From positions 62,001 through 126,000 of the forward strand of contig NZ_JAQOSQ010000005.1 of NCBI RefSeq assembly GCF_030068455.1: DNA of 64,000 nt, given 5' to 3'. The position numbers and the translations under genes were made by a program. A model generated the notes under the pieces. It made no database searches. It was not told the DNA's origin and was given only the letters and a program-made list of their open reading frames with translations. The DNA is from Roseofilum casamattae BLCC-M143 (GTDB taxonomy: Bacteria > Cyanobacteriota > Cyanobacteriia > Cyanobacteriales > Desertifilaceae). Shown in pieces: positions 46,503-55,133 of this stretch. Within the stretch, counting starts at the first letter, position 1. The number at the start of each line of letters is the position of its first letter.

Positions 46503-47507
46503 CTAAGTAGGAATAACCTCGAAAAACCCCATACAGCCTCGTTCGGCAATATCATCTTGATGGGGATGAAACATATAGCGACCGGGATATTTGTAGGAAA
46601 ATTCTAAGATGTGTCGCTCTGCGGTTCCCATGGTAATTACATCGGATTCTTCCAAATATTTTAAGGTTCGTCCGGTGGGAAAAACTTGAAACATATTGGC
46701 ATGGATGTGGAAGGTGACAGCCGGATCGAATTCAATCATATTCAACAGATACAAACGGATAAGCTGATGTTGATAGATCGGAATGGGACGATCGCGATAG
46801 TAGTTGGGAATGCCGTTAAAAGCGTAGAGTTCATTGTGTTGGTCGTTATTGATATCGAACCCTCCCATCACCATCACCATTTCATCGGCAGGAACCCTGT
46901 CCTGTGGGGGATCGACGATGAATAATCCGTAGAGTCCTTTACTGATATGACGGGTTACTGGCGCAATATGACAGTGATAGGGATGAACTCCAAAAGGCTC
47001 GGCATTGAATTCGTAGATGGTGGTTTTGCCGTGACGAATGGGTTCAATACCATCCATCGCAACTGGGTGCGTTCCGTGAAAGTGCAGACTGTGAGAATGG
47101 CCGCCTTCGTTATGAAAAATAATCCGTACTCGTTCGCCTTCTTTGGCGCGCAACGTCGGTCCTGGAATGCGATCGTTAAGATTCCAGCTCACAAAAGAAA
47201 TAACGCTATTGAGGTTAAGCGGAGAGCTTTTCGCCGTCACTTCAAACTCTCGGATGGTTTGTCCATTTTCCCGCTTGAGAGTGCCGAAGTCAAAGTCTCG
47301 CAAGATCGCCATGGGATCGAAGGGGTTCTCTAGTTCTGGTAGATTGTTCTGAGGAATTGAAGGAATGCGAACCGGTTGCAGAGCGCGAGAAATTTTGGGT
47401 TTAAGCAGAGTCGAGCAGGTAAGTAGGCTGCTGCCTGCAATCCCTAAACTGAGTAAGGTTCGCCGAGATATTAGTTGCGAATTATTTCTATAAGGTTGAT
47501 GAACCAT
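46503..47507 (-). CDS. Two-domain cupredoxin / multicopper oxidase-type protein with Tat signal
   Basis: A 334-residue exported copper protein. The N-terminus has a twin-arginine motif (SRRTLLSLGIAG) and a hydrophobic core. Domain 1 carries HSLHFHGTH and HPYHCHIAPVTRH; domain 2 carries HIHANMFQVF and MFHPHQDD. The layout (type 1 Cys-His in domain 1, type 2 His ligands from both domains) resembles two-domain oxidases and copper nitrite reductases, which act as trimers. The residue at the usual axial Met position after the His appears to be Leu (HISKGLYG), which would raise the copper potential. Nitrite reductase, ferroxidase or phenol oxidase activity cannot be told apart here. A 9-1-9 palindrome precedes the gene by 23 bases. 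Confidence 0.83.
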   Translation of the reverse strand: MVHQPYRNNSQLISRRTLLSLGIAGSSLLTCSTLLKPKISRALQPVRIPSIPQNNLPELENPFDPMAILRDFDFGTLKRENGQTIREFEVTAKSSPLNLNSVISFVSWNLNDRIPGPTLRAKEGERVRIIFHNEGGHSHSLHFHGTHPVAMDGIEPIRHGKTTIYEFNAEPFGVHPYHCHIAPVTRHISKGLYGLFIVDPPQDRVPADEMVMVMGGFDINNDQHNELYAFNGIPNYYRDRPIPIYQHQLIRLYLLNMIEFDPAVTFHIHANMFQVFPTGRTLKYLEESDVITMGTAERHILEFSYKYPGRYMFHPHQDDIAERGCMGFFEVIPT

Positions 47508-47530
47508 AACACGGAAAGGGTGAGGATAAA

Positions 47531-47549
47531 ATTAAGAATAATTCTTAAT
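47531..47549 (-). promoter_or_regulatory. Fur-like 9-1-9 palindrome upstream of the copper oxidase gene
   Basis: ATTAAGAAT-A-ATTCTTAAT is a perfect inverted repeat with one central base, the geometry and composition of Fur-family boxes (11 of 19 matches to the E. coli consensus). A related half-site, ATTAAGAATT, lies at 46409 just before the His-rich gene. Binding is inferred. Confidence 0.5.
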
Positions 47550-47722
47550 AGAGAGAAAAGCAAGTTCGCTCAAATCAGTCATTGACTGCAATCAGTGAGG
47601 AGGAAAGGGTTGGACGAGAGCTGGCGCGATCGCCACTTAACTGCTTTGGCGATCGCCGATCGCGATACAATCAAAATTAGCTCAAAATTAGTTTCTCAAC
47701 TCTCTCTTCATTTCCTCCAACC

Positions 47723-49396
47723 GTGACTTCATCACCTGCCCCTACATTTCAATTCGATACCATAGAAAGCGCGATCGCCGATCTCAAATTGGGTCGTATG
47801 GTTGTCGTCGTGGATGACGAGAACCGCGAAAACGAAGGAGATCTCGTTGGTGCCGCTCAGTTTGCAACTCCCGATACGATCAACTTTATGGCCGTTTACG
47901 CCCGAGGATTAATCTGTCTTGCCATGACGGGAGAACGTCTGGATCGATTGGATCTGCCCCTGATGGTTGCCCACAACACGGATAAAAATCAGACGGCTTT
48001 TACCGTCAGTATTGATGCTTCGCCCGAACTGGGAGTGAGCACCGGAATTTCGGCTGAAGATCGCGCTCGCACCATTCAGGTAGCGATTAACCCGCAAACC
48101 CGGCCGCAAGATTTGCGCCGGCCGGGGCATATTTTTCCCCTACGGGCGCGGGAAGGTGGAGTATTAAAACGCGCCGGTCATACGGAAGCCAGCATTGACC
48201 TGGCTCGCCTGGCCAGACTCTATCCAGCGGGGATTATCTGCGAAATTCAAAACCCCGATGGTTCCATGGCCCGTTTGCCGGAGTTGGTTGAGTATGCGCA
48301 AACCCATAACCTGAAGATTATCAGCATTGCCGATTTAATTGCCTATCGCTTGCAACACGAGCGGTTTATTCAGCGCGAGGCGATCGCCAATCTTCCAACT
48401 CAGTTCGGTCAATTCCAAATCTATGGCTATCGAAATATGTTGGATGACTCGGAGCATATCGCCATCGTCAAAGGCGATCCGGCCGAATTTGGCGATCGCG
48501 TGACTACAGTACGAATGCACTCGGAATGTTTAACCGGCGATGCGATCGGTTCTCTGCGTTGTGATTGTCGGATGCAATTGCAAACCGCATTGAAAATGAT
48601 CGACTATTCTGGAGCGGGAGTGGTGGTTTATTTGCGTCAGGAAGGCCGGGGTATCGGTTTGGTGAATAAGCTGAAAGCCTATATGCTGCAAGATCGGGGT
48701 TTGGATACCGTGGAAGCGAACGAAAAATTGGGCTTTCCCGCCGATTTGCGCCACTATGGCGTCGGCGCGCAAATCCTCAACGATCTGGGAGTGAAGCAAT
48801 TTCGCTTAATTACGAATAATCCGCGCAAAATTGCCGGGTTGAAGGGATATGGTTTGGAAATGGTCGATCGCGTTCCCCTGCTGATTGAAGCGAACGATTA
48901 TAATTCGACATATTTGGCGACCAAAGCGCAGAAACTCGGTCATTGGTTATTGCAAACCTATTTAGTCACCGTTGCGCTGGAGTGGAATGACAATATCTCG
49001 TCGGTGAACGAACGCTACGAGCGATTGGAAAAATTGCGCCATTGGGCCGGAGAGCGCAACCTATTGTTGCAGGAAGAAACCCGTCCGGTGGCGATCGCCT
49101 TATTCGCTCGTCCCTCTCTCATCGTTCATTTGGGTTTCGATCAACCCCATCCGGAAGCAATTGACTGGTACGAATATCGCGAGCATCCTTACGCGCAGGC
49201 CATCGCCTCTGTTCTCGATTGCCTTGTCGATTGGTTTCCGGTACAACGCTTGGAGTTCTTGGTCACTGACGGTTCCGATCCCCTCGATCGGTTGCAACTG
49301 AAATTAGAGAGACAAAAGTGCGATCGTCAACAAATTCGTCCGTCTTCCCTGTTCCCAGGAGTCGAGCGACAGCAGATTTATAGCTTTACCGATTAA
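47723..49396 (+). CDS. ribBA: Bifunctional riboflavin biosynthesis protein RibBA
   Basis: A 557-residue fusion. RibB (about 1-210) makes 3,4-dihydroxy-2-butanone 4-phosphate from ribulose 5-phosphate; [11 protein letters not shown] and [20 protein letters not shown] are its signatures. RibA (about 215-410) is GTP cyclohydrolase II, with zinc ligands in [17 protein letters not shown], the [11 protein letters not shown] loop and RLITNNPRK. Both first steps of riboflavin synthesis are therefore present. A C-terminal extension of ~140 residues (from [13 protein letters not shown]) goes beyond the catalytic core, as in some cyanobacterial RibBA proteins. The start is a GTG at 47723: it gives the expected N-terminus, and the next ATG lies inside the RibB core. 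Confidence 0.93.
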   Translation: MTSSPAPTFQFDTIESAIADLKLGRMVVVVDDENRENEGDLVGAAQFATPDTINFMAVYARGLICLAMTGERLDRLDLPLMVAHNTDKNQTAFTVSIDASPELGVSTGISAEDRARTIQVAINPQTRPQDLRRPGHIFPLRAREGGVLKRAGHTEASIDLARLARLYPAGIICEIQNPDGSMARLPELVEYAQTHNLKIISIADLIAYRLQHERFIQREAIANLPTQFGQFQIYGYRNMLDDSEHIAIVKGDPAEFGDRVTTVRMHSECLTGDAIGSLRCDCRMQLQTALKMIDYSGAGVVVYLRQEGRGIGLVNKLKAYMLQDRGLDTVEANEKLGFPADLRHYGVGAQILNDLGVKQFRLITNNPRKIAGLKGYGLEMVDRVPLLIEANDYNSTYLATKAQKLGHWLLQTYLVTVALEWNDNISSVNERYERLEKLRHWAGERNLLLQEETRPVAIALFARPSLIVHLGFDQPHPEAIDWYEYREHPYAQAIASVLDCLVDWFPVQRLEFLVTDGSDPLDRLQLKLERQKCDRQQIRPSSLFPGVERQQIYSFTD

Positions 49397-49407
49397 TCTC
49401 CTCTAAC

Positions 49408-49644
49408 CTATTTCCCTTTCGATTCCGCTTCTTCTTGTTCGATCGCATCTAGGGTGCGCTTATTGGGATCGGTTTTTCGCTCCCACTGTGGGATCAAGCC
49501 TACAACAAACTTACTTAAGCCGACCCGAGTTTGCGCGCTCGCCGGGCCGAGAGGTTCCGGAAGAAAGCGATCGCCAACTAATACAAAGACGATAAATAGA
49601 ATGCTGGAGAGAATTAACCAGGGTTTCAAATAAGCCAATTTCAT
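49408..49644 (-). CDS. Small single-pass membrane protein, unknown function
   Basis: A 78-residue protein. One membrane helix (about 8-27, LILSSILFIVFVLVGDRFLP) is followed by a charged tail ending in EEAESKGK. The ATG at 49644 is chosen because GGGAGGT lies 6 bases before it; a TTG at 49683 is an unlikely alternative. It is convergent with ribBA, with an 11-base gap. I do not recognise the family, though small proteins of this shape are common in cyanobacteria. Confidence 0.65.
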   Translation of the reverse strand: MKLAYLKPWLILSSILFIVFVLVGDRFLPEPLGPASAQTRVGLSKFVVGLIPQWERKTDPNKRTLDAIEQEEAESKGK

Positions 49645-49708
49645 TGCGCTACCTCCCGACAAAGATTTTCCCGATTGTACCAAATCCTCTTAGCAGACTC
49701 ACAAAAAG

Positions 49709-49736
49709 ACCTCTCTACCGATCGGAGTAGAGAGGT
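49709..49736 (-). terminator. Intrinsic terminator of the zinc-ribbon gene
   Basis: On the minus strand ACCTCTCTAC-TCCGATCG-GTAGAGAGGT is a perfect 10-bp stem followed by CTTTTTG. It begins 28 bases after the stop of the gene at 49765. Confidence 0.85.
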
Positions 49737-49764
49737 GAATTGATTTCAGAAACAACATAGACTC

Positions 49765-50019
49765 TTATCGGCAATTTCCCCAATAAATTCCAGGAGCGTA
49801 AGCTTCTTTCACCCGTCCGGTACGACTGCAGGTGAGCATATAGTAATCGCAATCGGGGCATTCAATTTGAGTTTGTTCTTTTTTGATTAAGTGTTTGCGT
49901 TGTGCCGAGCCGCCGCAATTCGGGCAAGGCATGGATTGAATTAGAGGGACATTAAATTCTGAAGATAGAGGATAGATAGATTCTTCAGTCAGATTTGATT
50001 TTTTTAAGGAAGTTTTCAC
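49765..50019 (-). CDS. Small zinc-ribbon protein
   Basis: Up to 84 residues. Two Cys pairs, CPNCGGSAQ and CPDCDYYMLTC, form a zinc ribbon, followed by a conserved-looking end RTGRVKEAYAPGIYWGNC. Similar small CPNCG...CPxCDY proteins occur across cyanobacteria without a known role. The GTG at 50019 gives an extra N-terminal 29 residues with little character; the ATG at 49932, directly before CPNC, would give 55 residues, and neither has a good ribosome site. A strong terminator follows. Confidence 0.65.
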   Translation of the reverse strand: MKTSLKKSNLTEESIYPLSSEFNVPLIQSMPCPNCGGSAQRKHLIKKEQTQIECPDCDYYMLTCSRTGRVKEAYAPGIYWGNCR

Positions 50020-50429
50020 GACTTTTGAGATTTAGTTGGTAGATTTTATTTCTAAATAGCTAGGGAGTTAAATTTATTTTGTTAAACAATAAATGTCTCG
50101 AACTAACTAACTACTTTTCAACAGTATAGCCAACTTTTATAATTATCATCAAGTCGTTTCTCTATGGGGATCGTTCGGTTTTCCTCGATCCCTCAATGCT
50201 TCAATCCCTTGTCTAACTAGGATTTCTGGGCTTTTAAATCCGCGCGATCGCCTGCTTCCTCTCCGAAAAAACTACATTAAATTTTTATTAAAGTTAGTAT
50301 TTTTTGACGTAAATTCACAAATTAGTACCCCAAGCTCGGTCTAATACCATACTTTAAAAAATACCTCTCAAACCTTAATAAAGTCTTTAGTATTTTCCCG
50401 GATATTTGGGGCAAACCCGATCGCTAACC
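50020..50429. other. Intergenic region downstream of glgX
   Basis: These 410 AT-rich bases contain no supported gene. I see no clear hairpin terminator for glgX and no convincing promoter for the zinc-ribbon gene. Confidence 0.4.
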
Positions 50430-52550
50430 TCAACGTCCGACGAGAATGACCACAGAGCGATCGCACAACTGCCGTTGCAATTGGTCGGTCAAAATAGGCT
50501 CGGTTCCCGGTTTCCAGCTTTTCTGCGGGATGGTCAGTCCGGTATCGACAAATAAATGCCAGTGTTTGCCATCGGGAAGTTGGGGAAACTCAAATATCAG
50601 GGGTTCCCAATACATATTCATCGCCACATAAATATAATCATCAGCCGCGCCTTCCGAGTCTCCATGTTCGCCACAGAGCAAAAACGCCAACGTCCGAGAA
50701 TAATCTGCCCAATCTACATTCCATGCCTCCGGTCCGTGCCAACTAATATCAGCATACCCGCTTCCGAGGGCATCTTGGTGAGAAAAATGAGTATTTCGAC
50801 GCAGGACACTATGGCTGTGGCGGAAGGCAATACAGTCTTGAAAGAATTGGAAAATATCGCTATTGGTGTCTAAGAGCGACCAATCCAACCAATTGAGCGG
50901 ATTATCATGACAGTAGGTATTATTATTACCGCCTTTCGTGCGCCCCATTTCGTCTCCCATCAGGATCATGGGAATTCCTTGGGACACCATTAATAAGGCG
51001 ATCGCATTTTTCACCAGTCGCCGCCGCAGTTCGTTAATCTCCTCATCATCCGTCTCTCCTTCCTCTCCGCAGTTCCAACTGTAGTTATCATTAGCGCCAT
51101 CTCGGTTTCCTTCGCCGTTCGCTTCGTTGTGCTTCTCGTCATAGGAAAATAAGTCGAACAGAGTAAAACCGTCATGGGCCGTAATAAAATTAATTGAAGT
51201 GGTCGGCGGGCGATCGCTTCCCGCATACAAATCCGGCGATCCCATCAACCGGTGCGACATCTCCCAAACCGGAGCCTCTCCCTTCAGGAACTGACGCAGC
51301 ATGTCGCGATACTTCCCATTCCACTCCGCCCAACGCCCGAAGGAAGGAAACGATCCCACTTGATATTGCCCCCCGGCATCCCAAGCTTCTGCAATGAGCT
51401 TGCACTTGGCTAAAATAGGGTCGAAGGCCAGTAGTTCTAACAGAGGAGGATTGGTCATTGGGACTCCCTCCAAATCTCGTCCGAGGATCGAGGCCAGATC
51501 GAAGCGAAAGCCATCGATATGATATTCCGCCGCCCAATAGCGCAAACAATCTAAAACAATATTGCGGACAATGGGATGATTGCAGTTGAGGGTATTTCCG
51601 CATCCGCTAAAGTTGTGATAATAGCCTTCCGGGGTGAGCATGTAATAAACTTTATTATCAATACCTCGAAACGAAATAGTATGACCTAACTCATTCCCTT
51701 CGGCAGTATGGTTAAAGACCACATCTAACATCACTTCAATGCCATTCTTATGCAGCTCCTTAATTAAGGTCTTTAACTCATCCACCTGCATTCCCAGTTT
51801 CCCCGTGGCCGCATAGCCAGCTTTCGGAGCAAAAAAGCCAACCGTACTGTATCCCCAATAATTGTAGAGTCGCTCTCCCGTATCTGGATTAAACCGATTA
51901 TTTTCAAACTCGTCAAACTCAAAGATAGGCATCAGTTCGACGCAATTAACTCCTAACTCTTTCAGATAAGCAATTTTCTCGCGCATTCCCGCAAACGTAC
52001 CGCGATACTTCTCCGTGACTCCCGACGACGAATGTTGGGTAAAGCTGCGCAAGTGCATTTCGTAGATGACCAAATCTTCCGGAGGTAACTCCAACGGACG
52101 GTCTTGTTCCCAATCAAAATCGTCGATAACAATGCGCGCGCGATGCTGATAAATATCTTTAAATTTAGGAATTTGCCCCCAAACATCGCGGCCGCCAATG
52201 ACTTTAGCATAAGGGTCCATGACGATTTTTCCCGGATCGAAGCGGTGGCCTTCCACTGTATCGTAGGGGCCGTACATGCGATAGCCATATTCGATATTCT
52301 CGTAATCTAAATCGAAGACCATCATGGAATAGACATTACCAATGCGAAATTCTTCGGGAAAGGGAATTTCGACGAAGGGTTGGGACGAACCGCGATCGAA
52401 TAAGACGAGAGTACAAGCGGTAGCATGGCTGGAAAAAATGGAAAAATTCACCCCTTCGGCGCTCAATGTTGCCCCAAAAGGAAAGGGTTTACCCCGACGC
52501 AGTTTGAACGTTTCATAGGTGTGGGTAGGATGAATATCAATACGTTCCAT
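50430..52550 (-). CDS. glgX: Glycogen debranching enzyme GlgX (isoamylase-type)
   Basis: A 706-residue GH13 enzyme. An N-terminal CBM48-like domain (about 15-110, from RRGKPFPFGATLSAEGVNFS) precedes the catalytic barrel. The four conserved regions are present: DVVFNHTAEG, FRFDLASIL (nucleophile Asp), LIAEAWDAGG (acid/base Glu) and FITAHDGFTLFD. It cleaves alpha-1,6 branches of glycogen. In cyanobacteria this type is the main debranching isoamylase needed to use stored glycogen in the dark. The ATG start matches the family's N-terminus. It lies 62 bases downstream of the STAS gene on the same strand, so carbon-store breakdown may be co-expressed with a phosphatase/STAS switch. Confidence 0.94.
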   Translation of the reverse strand: MERIDIHPTHTYETFKLRRGKPFPFGATLSAEGVNFSIFSSHATACTLVLFDRGSSQPFVEIPFPEEFRIGNVYSMMVFDLDYENIEYGYRMYGPYDTVEGHRFDPGKIVMDPYAKVIGGRDVWGQIPKFKDIYQHRARIVIDDFDWEQDRPLELPPEDLVIYEMHLRSFTQHSSSGVTEKYRGTFAGMREKIAYLKELGVNCVELMPIFEFDEFENNRFNPDTGERLYNYWGYSTVGFFAPKAGYAATGKLGMQVDELKTLIKELHKNGIEVMLDVVFNHTAEGNELGHTISFRGIDNKVYYMLTPEGYYHNFSGCGNTLNCNHPIVRNIVLDCLRYWAAEYHIDGFRFDLASILGRDLEGVPMTNPPLLELLAFDPILAKCKLIAEAWDAGGQYQVGSFPSFGRWAEWNGKYRDMLRQFLKGEAPVWEMSHRLMGSPDLYAGSDRPPTTSINFITAHDGFTLFDLFSYDEKHNEANGEGNRDGANDNYSWNCGEEGETDDEEINELRRRLVKNAIALLMVSQGIPMILMGDEMGRTKGGNNNTYCHDNPLNWLDWSLLDTNSDIFQFFQDCIAFRHSHSVLRRNTHFSHQDALGSGYADISWHGPEAWNVDWADYSRTLAFLLCGEHGDSEGAADDYIYVAMNMYWEPLIFEFPQLPDGKHWHLFVDTGLTIPQKSWKPGTEPILTDQLQRQLCDRSVVILVGR

Positions 52551-52612
52551 TTTTACTGGTGATGTTGAGAGAAAGAAAGGGATTTATGGCAGCCAACTTT
52601 GGCCAGATTTTG

Positions 52613-52954
52613 CTAATGATTGAGTGCTTCTTCCCGAGTCGAGCAAATTGAGAATAAGTTGAGAAAACCTGTAATTTCCATGGTATCGCGAATTTCCTCG
52701 GATAGCCCGACTAAAATCAGTTGAACTTCTTGTTCGTTGATGGTGTATTCGCTGGCTTTGCGAGATAAGACCAATAGCGATCGCAAACCCGCACTAGACA
52801 GATAAGCGACCTCAGTCATATCCAATAATACTTTGGCTCTCGAGCCAATTTCGGGCAGAATTTGCTCTTGCATTTGTGGAGCGGTATTGCCATCAATATC
52901 CCCAGTAATTGTAACGATAGTTACCTTATCTTCAACGTTAATATTAATATCCAT
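52613..52954 (-). CDS. STAS domain anti-sigma factor antagonist-like protein
   Basis: A 113-residue single STAS domain (MDININVEDKVTIVTITGDI). The phosphorylatable Ser region is LDMTEVAYLSSAGLRSLL, matching SpoIIAA/RsbV proteins, which are switched by Ser phosphorylation and dephosphorylation. The upstream gene codes for a SpoIIE-type phosphatase, the expected partner that would remove that phosphate. No RsbW/SpoIIAB kinase or sigma factor is in the window. The frame reaches back to 53038 inside the phosphatase gene, but the ATG at 52954 gives the normal STAS N-terminus. Confidence 0.9.
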   Translation of the reverse strand: MDININVEDKVTIVTITGDIDGNTAPQMQEQILPEIGSRAKVLLDMTEVAYLSSAGLRSLLVLSRKASEYTINEQEVQLILVGLSEEIRDTMEITGFLNLFSICSTREEALNH

Positions 52955-52982
52955 AGAGTTCAGCGAGATAATTCCATAACCG

Positions 52983-53009
52983 ATTCTATAGTGCTTAGCA
53001 CTATAGAAT
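52983..53009 (-). repeat. 27-base palindrome across the phosphatase stop codon
   Basis: ATTCTATAGTGCT is followed after one base by its exact complement AGCACTATAGAAT. The repeat includes the last two codons and the TAG stop of the SpoIIE-type gene and lies 29 bases before the STAS ATG. No U-run follows on the minus strand, so it is not a standard terminator. Confidence 0.85.
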
Positions 53010-55046
53010 ATCTGTGGATCGAGGCGATCGCCGTACAACCAGAAGCGTCATATCATCAAATTGGTCGGCTTGACCTCGATGGTAAGCAACTCCATTAGCG
53101 ATTCGCTCTAGCAAGACAGTACCAGATGTTGGGGGCGACTCCAACACGACTTGTAATCTTTCTAAAGAAAAGACTAACCCGTCTGGCGATCGCGCATCGG
53201 TTACCCCATCGGTATAGCCAAAGAGAACGTCGCCAGGCTCTAAAAAGACTTGCCCGCTTTTATACTCGACATGCTCGCTGATGCCCACAGCAGGGCCGGT
53301 GGGAACTAAAGAGTGTTTAATTCCTCCAGTTTTGTCGATCGCAAATAAGGGCAAATGACCGCCATTGACATAAACTAAATTTCCTGTTTTTAGGTCTAAA
53401 ACCCCAAAAAATAAGGTAGCAAACATGCCTAAATTTCCATGATGTTTGGCTAAGTAGTCATTGGTGAGTTCGACCGCTTTTAAGGCATTCAGTTGATAAG
53501 GAGTATGGTGCATCGCATCTTCGGTTTGATAGAGTAGGTCGTCTAAGCTTAATTTACCAGTTAGCACTAAACCATCTAAGGAGGTTTGTCCGGAAAAAAT
53601 GCGAATCAAGCTTTGAATTAAGGGCATAAAAAGCGCAGCACCAACGCCTTTGTCGCAAATATCAGCAATGACTAATCCGATATAATCATCATCCAGTTCA
53701 AAGGCATCATAAAAATCGCCAGCAACTTGCCGAGCGGGTTTAATCCAACCCATGACTTCCCAGTTTTCCAATTCTAAAATAGTTACCGGTTTGGCTTCGT
53801 CTCGTTTGGGTAAAAAATTGCGCTGAATTTGTCGCCCTTTTTCCAATTCGTAGTTAAGCGCTCGATTGGCTACATATAAGGCTTCGTTCGCCGCTTCCAG
53901 CTCTTGCGTCCGGCGAGCCACTTTATCTTCTAAAGTTTGGTTTGCTTGCGCCAGTTGTTTAAAGCTCAGTTGTAGTTGGTCGGCCATGCGATTAAAACTA
54001 TCGATTAGAATTCCAATTTCATCCCTGCGATTCACTTTCATACGCGGTACTAGTTCGCCCTCAAAGAGAGTCGTTGCTACCACAATTAAGTCAGTAATTG
54101 GTCGCGTAAATTGGGTGGCCAATTTCCAGACTAAACTGCCAATTAACACTACCGATCCAATGAGAAAATAAACGGTATATTGCCAGAAGAGGCGTTGCTG
54201 TTGTTGCAGTTGGCTGGCGTCCTCTTGAATAACGATAATTAGGTTATCGTCGATCGCGAGAGCATAGCTCAACCACAAGATTCCTTCCTCATCTTGCACC
54301 TGAAAGTGAGTCGGAGCTGATAGCAGTGCGGGTTGGATTTTCCGGCGATCGCGCCAATTGACTAATTCCATACGGGAAAGCAAGGAACGATCGGTATGAA
54401 TTAAGACGTTTCCTTGGCGATCGAGGACGGTTTCTGAAGCAGAAGATGACTCCATCGGCCATCCCAGATTATCCGTCAGAGTGACTAAATCAATACAGGT
54501 ACGCAGCACTCCAATCGCTCCAGTTTCTCCTACTGGAGTTGGCGCGACAGAAGTACACAGAAAAGGTTTTTTCTGCTCTGGAGACACCGAGACTTCTATC
54601 CGCTCTGGGTCGGCGATCGCCCGTTGAAACCAAGACTCATTCATCACATTCGAGCTGCGGGTTTCCAGGGTACTGGCGATCTCCGTTCCCTGGCGATCGA
54701 AAGTTTGGGCAAAATTAACCCCCGAGGCGGCTGCCAACATTTGCAACAGAGGTTCCTGACGCGATCGCATCATGGTTGCGATTTCCGGCATTTGCGAGAC
54801 CTGTCTCAATGCCTGCAATCTCTGGCGATTATAATTTTCCAGAGTATCTGCTAAGTGCCTGGCTCGGTCTTCTCGCTCTTGTCTGGCACTCTGCTCGAGC
54901 CAGCTCGTCCCCATTGAAGCAATACTCCAAGAGAGCAATCCCAAACAGGCGATCGCCACCACCACAACTAAAATGGTAAGCTGAAAGCGCAAACTATGGC
55001 GAGAAAAGGACTGGAGCATCTGTTTAGCGCGATCGGATATGACCAT
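53001..55046 (-). CDS. Cache-HAMP SpoIIE-type PP2C phosphatase
   Basis: A 681-residue membrane phosphatase. An N-terminal helix (LTILVVVVAIACLGLLSWS, about 25-43) and a second helix near 265-285 flank a periplasmic Cache-type sensor. HAMP, a coiled coil and a linker lead to the SpoIIE/RsbU PP2C domain (about 435-675). Its metal-binding Asp residues lie in VAGDFYDAFEL, VIADICDKGVGAALFM and LFGYTDGVTDAR. It is expected to dephosphorylate Ser on STAS proteins, and a STAS gene lies directly downstream. The arrangement recalls RsbU/RsbV, and the IcfG-type PP2C/SpoIIAA modules that link carbon supply to gene expression in Synechocystis. The start ATG is 87 bases from the divergent pentapeptide gene. 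Confidence 0.92.
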   Translation of the reverse strand: MVISDRAKQMLQSFSRHSLRFQLTILVVVVAIACLGLLSWSIASMGTSWLEQSARQEREDRARHLADTLENYNRQRLQALRQVSQMPEIATMMRSRQEPLLQMLAAASGVNFAQTFDRQGTEIASTLETRSSNVMNESWFQRAIADPERIEVSVSPEQKKPFLCTSVAPTPVGETGAIGVLRTCIDLVTLTDNLGWPMESSSASETVLDRQGNVLIHTDRSLLSRMELVNWRDRRKIQPALLSAPTHFQVQDEEGILWLSYALAIDDNLIIVIQEDASQLQQQQRLFWQYTVYFLIGSVVLIGSLVWKLATQFTRPITDLIVVATTLFEGELVPRMKVNRRDEIGILIDSFNRMADQLQLSFKQLAQANQTLEDKVARRTQELEAANEALYVANRALNYELEKGRQIQRNFLPKRDEAKPVTILELENWEVMGWIKPARQVAGDFYDAFELDDDYIGLVIADICDKGVGAALFMPLIQSLIRIFSGQTSLDGLVLTGKLSLDDLLYQTEDAMHHTPYQLNALKAVELTNDYLAKHHGNLGMFATLFFGVLDLKTGNLVYVNGGHLPLFAIDKTGGIKHSLVPTGPAVGISEHVEYKSGQVFLEPGDVLFGYTDGVTDARSPDGLVFSLERLQVVLESPPTSGTVLLERIANGVAYHRGQADQFDDMTLLVVRRSPRSTDIL

Positions 55047-55133
55047 GTGATGGCTAGTCGCTGCTTAAATGGGCAATTTTCTATCATAAACGACTTCGCC
55101 TTCTCCCTATTCCCTCATTCCCTATTCCTCTCT

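Noticed and set aside
50020-50429. A small gene or riboswitch downstream of glgX
   Set aside because: No frame with a plausible start and no recognisable conserved RNA structure.
54996-55133. Upstream 46-residue extension of the pentapeptide protein
   Set aside because: It overlaps the start of the divergent phosphatase gene and has no protein-like features; the ATG at 55134 begins a sensible protein.
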